Shown piece after piece: positions 63,932-64,000 of a stretch of 64,000 nt of DNA. Under the pieces are notes generated by a model that made no database searches, was not told the origin of the DNA, and worked only from the letters and a program-made list of their open reading frames with translations. Location of the stretch: contig CAYJPN010000006.1 of assembly GCA_964372115.1 (NCBI GenBank), forward strand, positions 134,855 through 198,854. The letters are read 5' to 3'. The stretch is from CG2-30-36-16 sp964372115. GTDB taxonomy: Bacteria > Bacteroidota > Ignavibacteria > Ignavibacteriales > Ignavibacteriaceae. Positions within the stretch are counted from its first letter, which is position 1. Every line of letters begins with the position of its first letter. Position numbers and translations under genes: made by a program.

Positions 63932-64000
63932 CCGGAAGAAAATTCCTAATTAGTCAACCCTTAAAAACCCAAATTTCTTTTTGAGAGTAAAAAAACTGAT

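Noticed and set aside
1..64000. CRISPR array, tRNA or rRNA genes, insertion sequences
   Set aside because: No regularly spaced repeats, no cloverleaf-like sequences with CCA ends, and no transposase frames were found by reading.

Overview
This 64-kb window looks like chromosome from an A+T-rich, flagellated member of the Ignavibacteria or a related Bacteroidota/Chlorobi-group lineage. Three things suggest this. Two exported proteins end in the type IX secretion sorting domain with the NYPNPFNPST motif. There is a bacterial geranylgeranylglyceryl-phosphate synthase. Flagellar and chemotaxis genes occur together with SD-led genes, several of which start with TTG. The lineage is inferred from family content, not from a marker gene. 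I saw no rRNA, tRNA, CRISPR array or insertion sequence.

Layout. 0-2.5 kb: end of a four-helix-bundle protein, a dihydrolipoamide dehydrogenase and a HEPN/MNT pair. 2.7-5.1 kb: an orphan AT-rich gene and about 0.86 kb of apparently non-coding DNA with hairpins. 5.1-7.1 kb: an Lrp-type regulator and glutamine synthetase. 7.2-16.4 kb: a SWIM-SNF2 helicase, a membrane phosphoesterase, a beta-carbonic-anhydrase-like protein, a lipoprotein with an aldo/keto reductase, a CDF transporter and an AEC transporter. 16.7-23 kb: two large T9SS cargo proteins and a tiny membrane protein. 23.1-26.7 kb: GGGP synthase, a GmhA-like isomerase, an FAD oxidoreductase and a PspC protein.

26.9-38.5 kb is a motility and signalling block: a chemoreceptor, a TonB-C-domain protein, CheW, a PAS hybrid kinase, an NtrC-type regulator with a soluble kinase (FlrB/FlrC-like arrangement), FlgM, a FlgN-like protein, FliD, FliS and flagellin. 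Four places on the minus strand carry the same promoter architecture, TAAA (or TCAA), exactly 15 nt, then (T/A)TCGATAAT. They lie before flagellin, before cheW, before the TonB-domain/chemoreceptor pair, and inside the FlgN-like gene just before flgM. This matches sigma-28 (FliA) promoters and ties these genes into one regulon with its own anti-sigma factor.

38.6-53.7 kb, directly upstream of flagellin, is a run of four overlapping or touching genes encoding very large multi-domain glycosyltransferases (499, 1024, 2338 and about 1168 aa). They mix GT2, GT4, GT9/GT41-like, CgeB-like, methyltransferase and TPR modules. 54.1-60.3 kb is a seven-gene operon that reads as a pathway: NDP-hexose 2,3-dehydratase, Gfo/Idh 3-ketoreductase, PLP aminotransferase, left-handed beta-helix acyltransferase, acyl carrier protein, acyl-activating AMP ligase and FabG-like reductase. 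Together the two blocks suggest that flagellin is decorated with an N-acylated 4-amino-2,4,6-trideoxyhexose. The acyl group would be activated on a dedicated carrier protein. This is the most interesting candidate system here; the link to flagellin is inferred from position.

60.7-63.7 kb holds a TPR/coiled-coil membrane protein of unknown function and a radical SAM/SPASM protein. The last 250 bases contain an imperfect inverted repeat and no gene that I can support.
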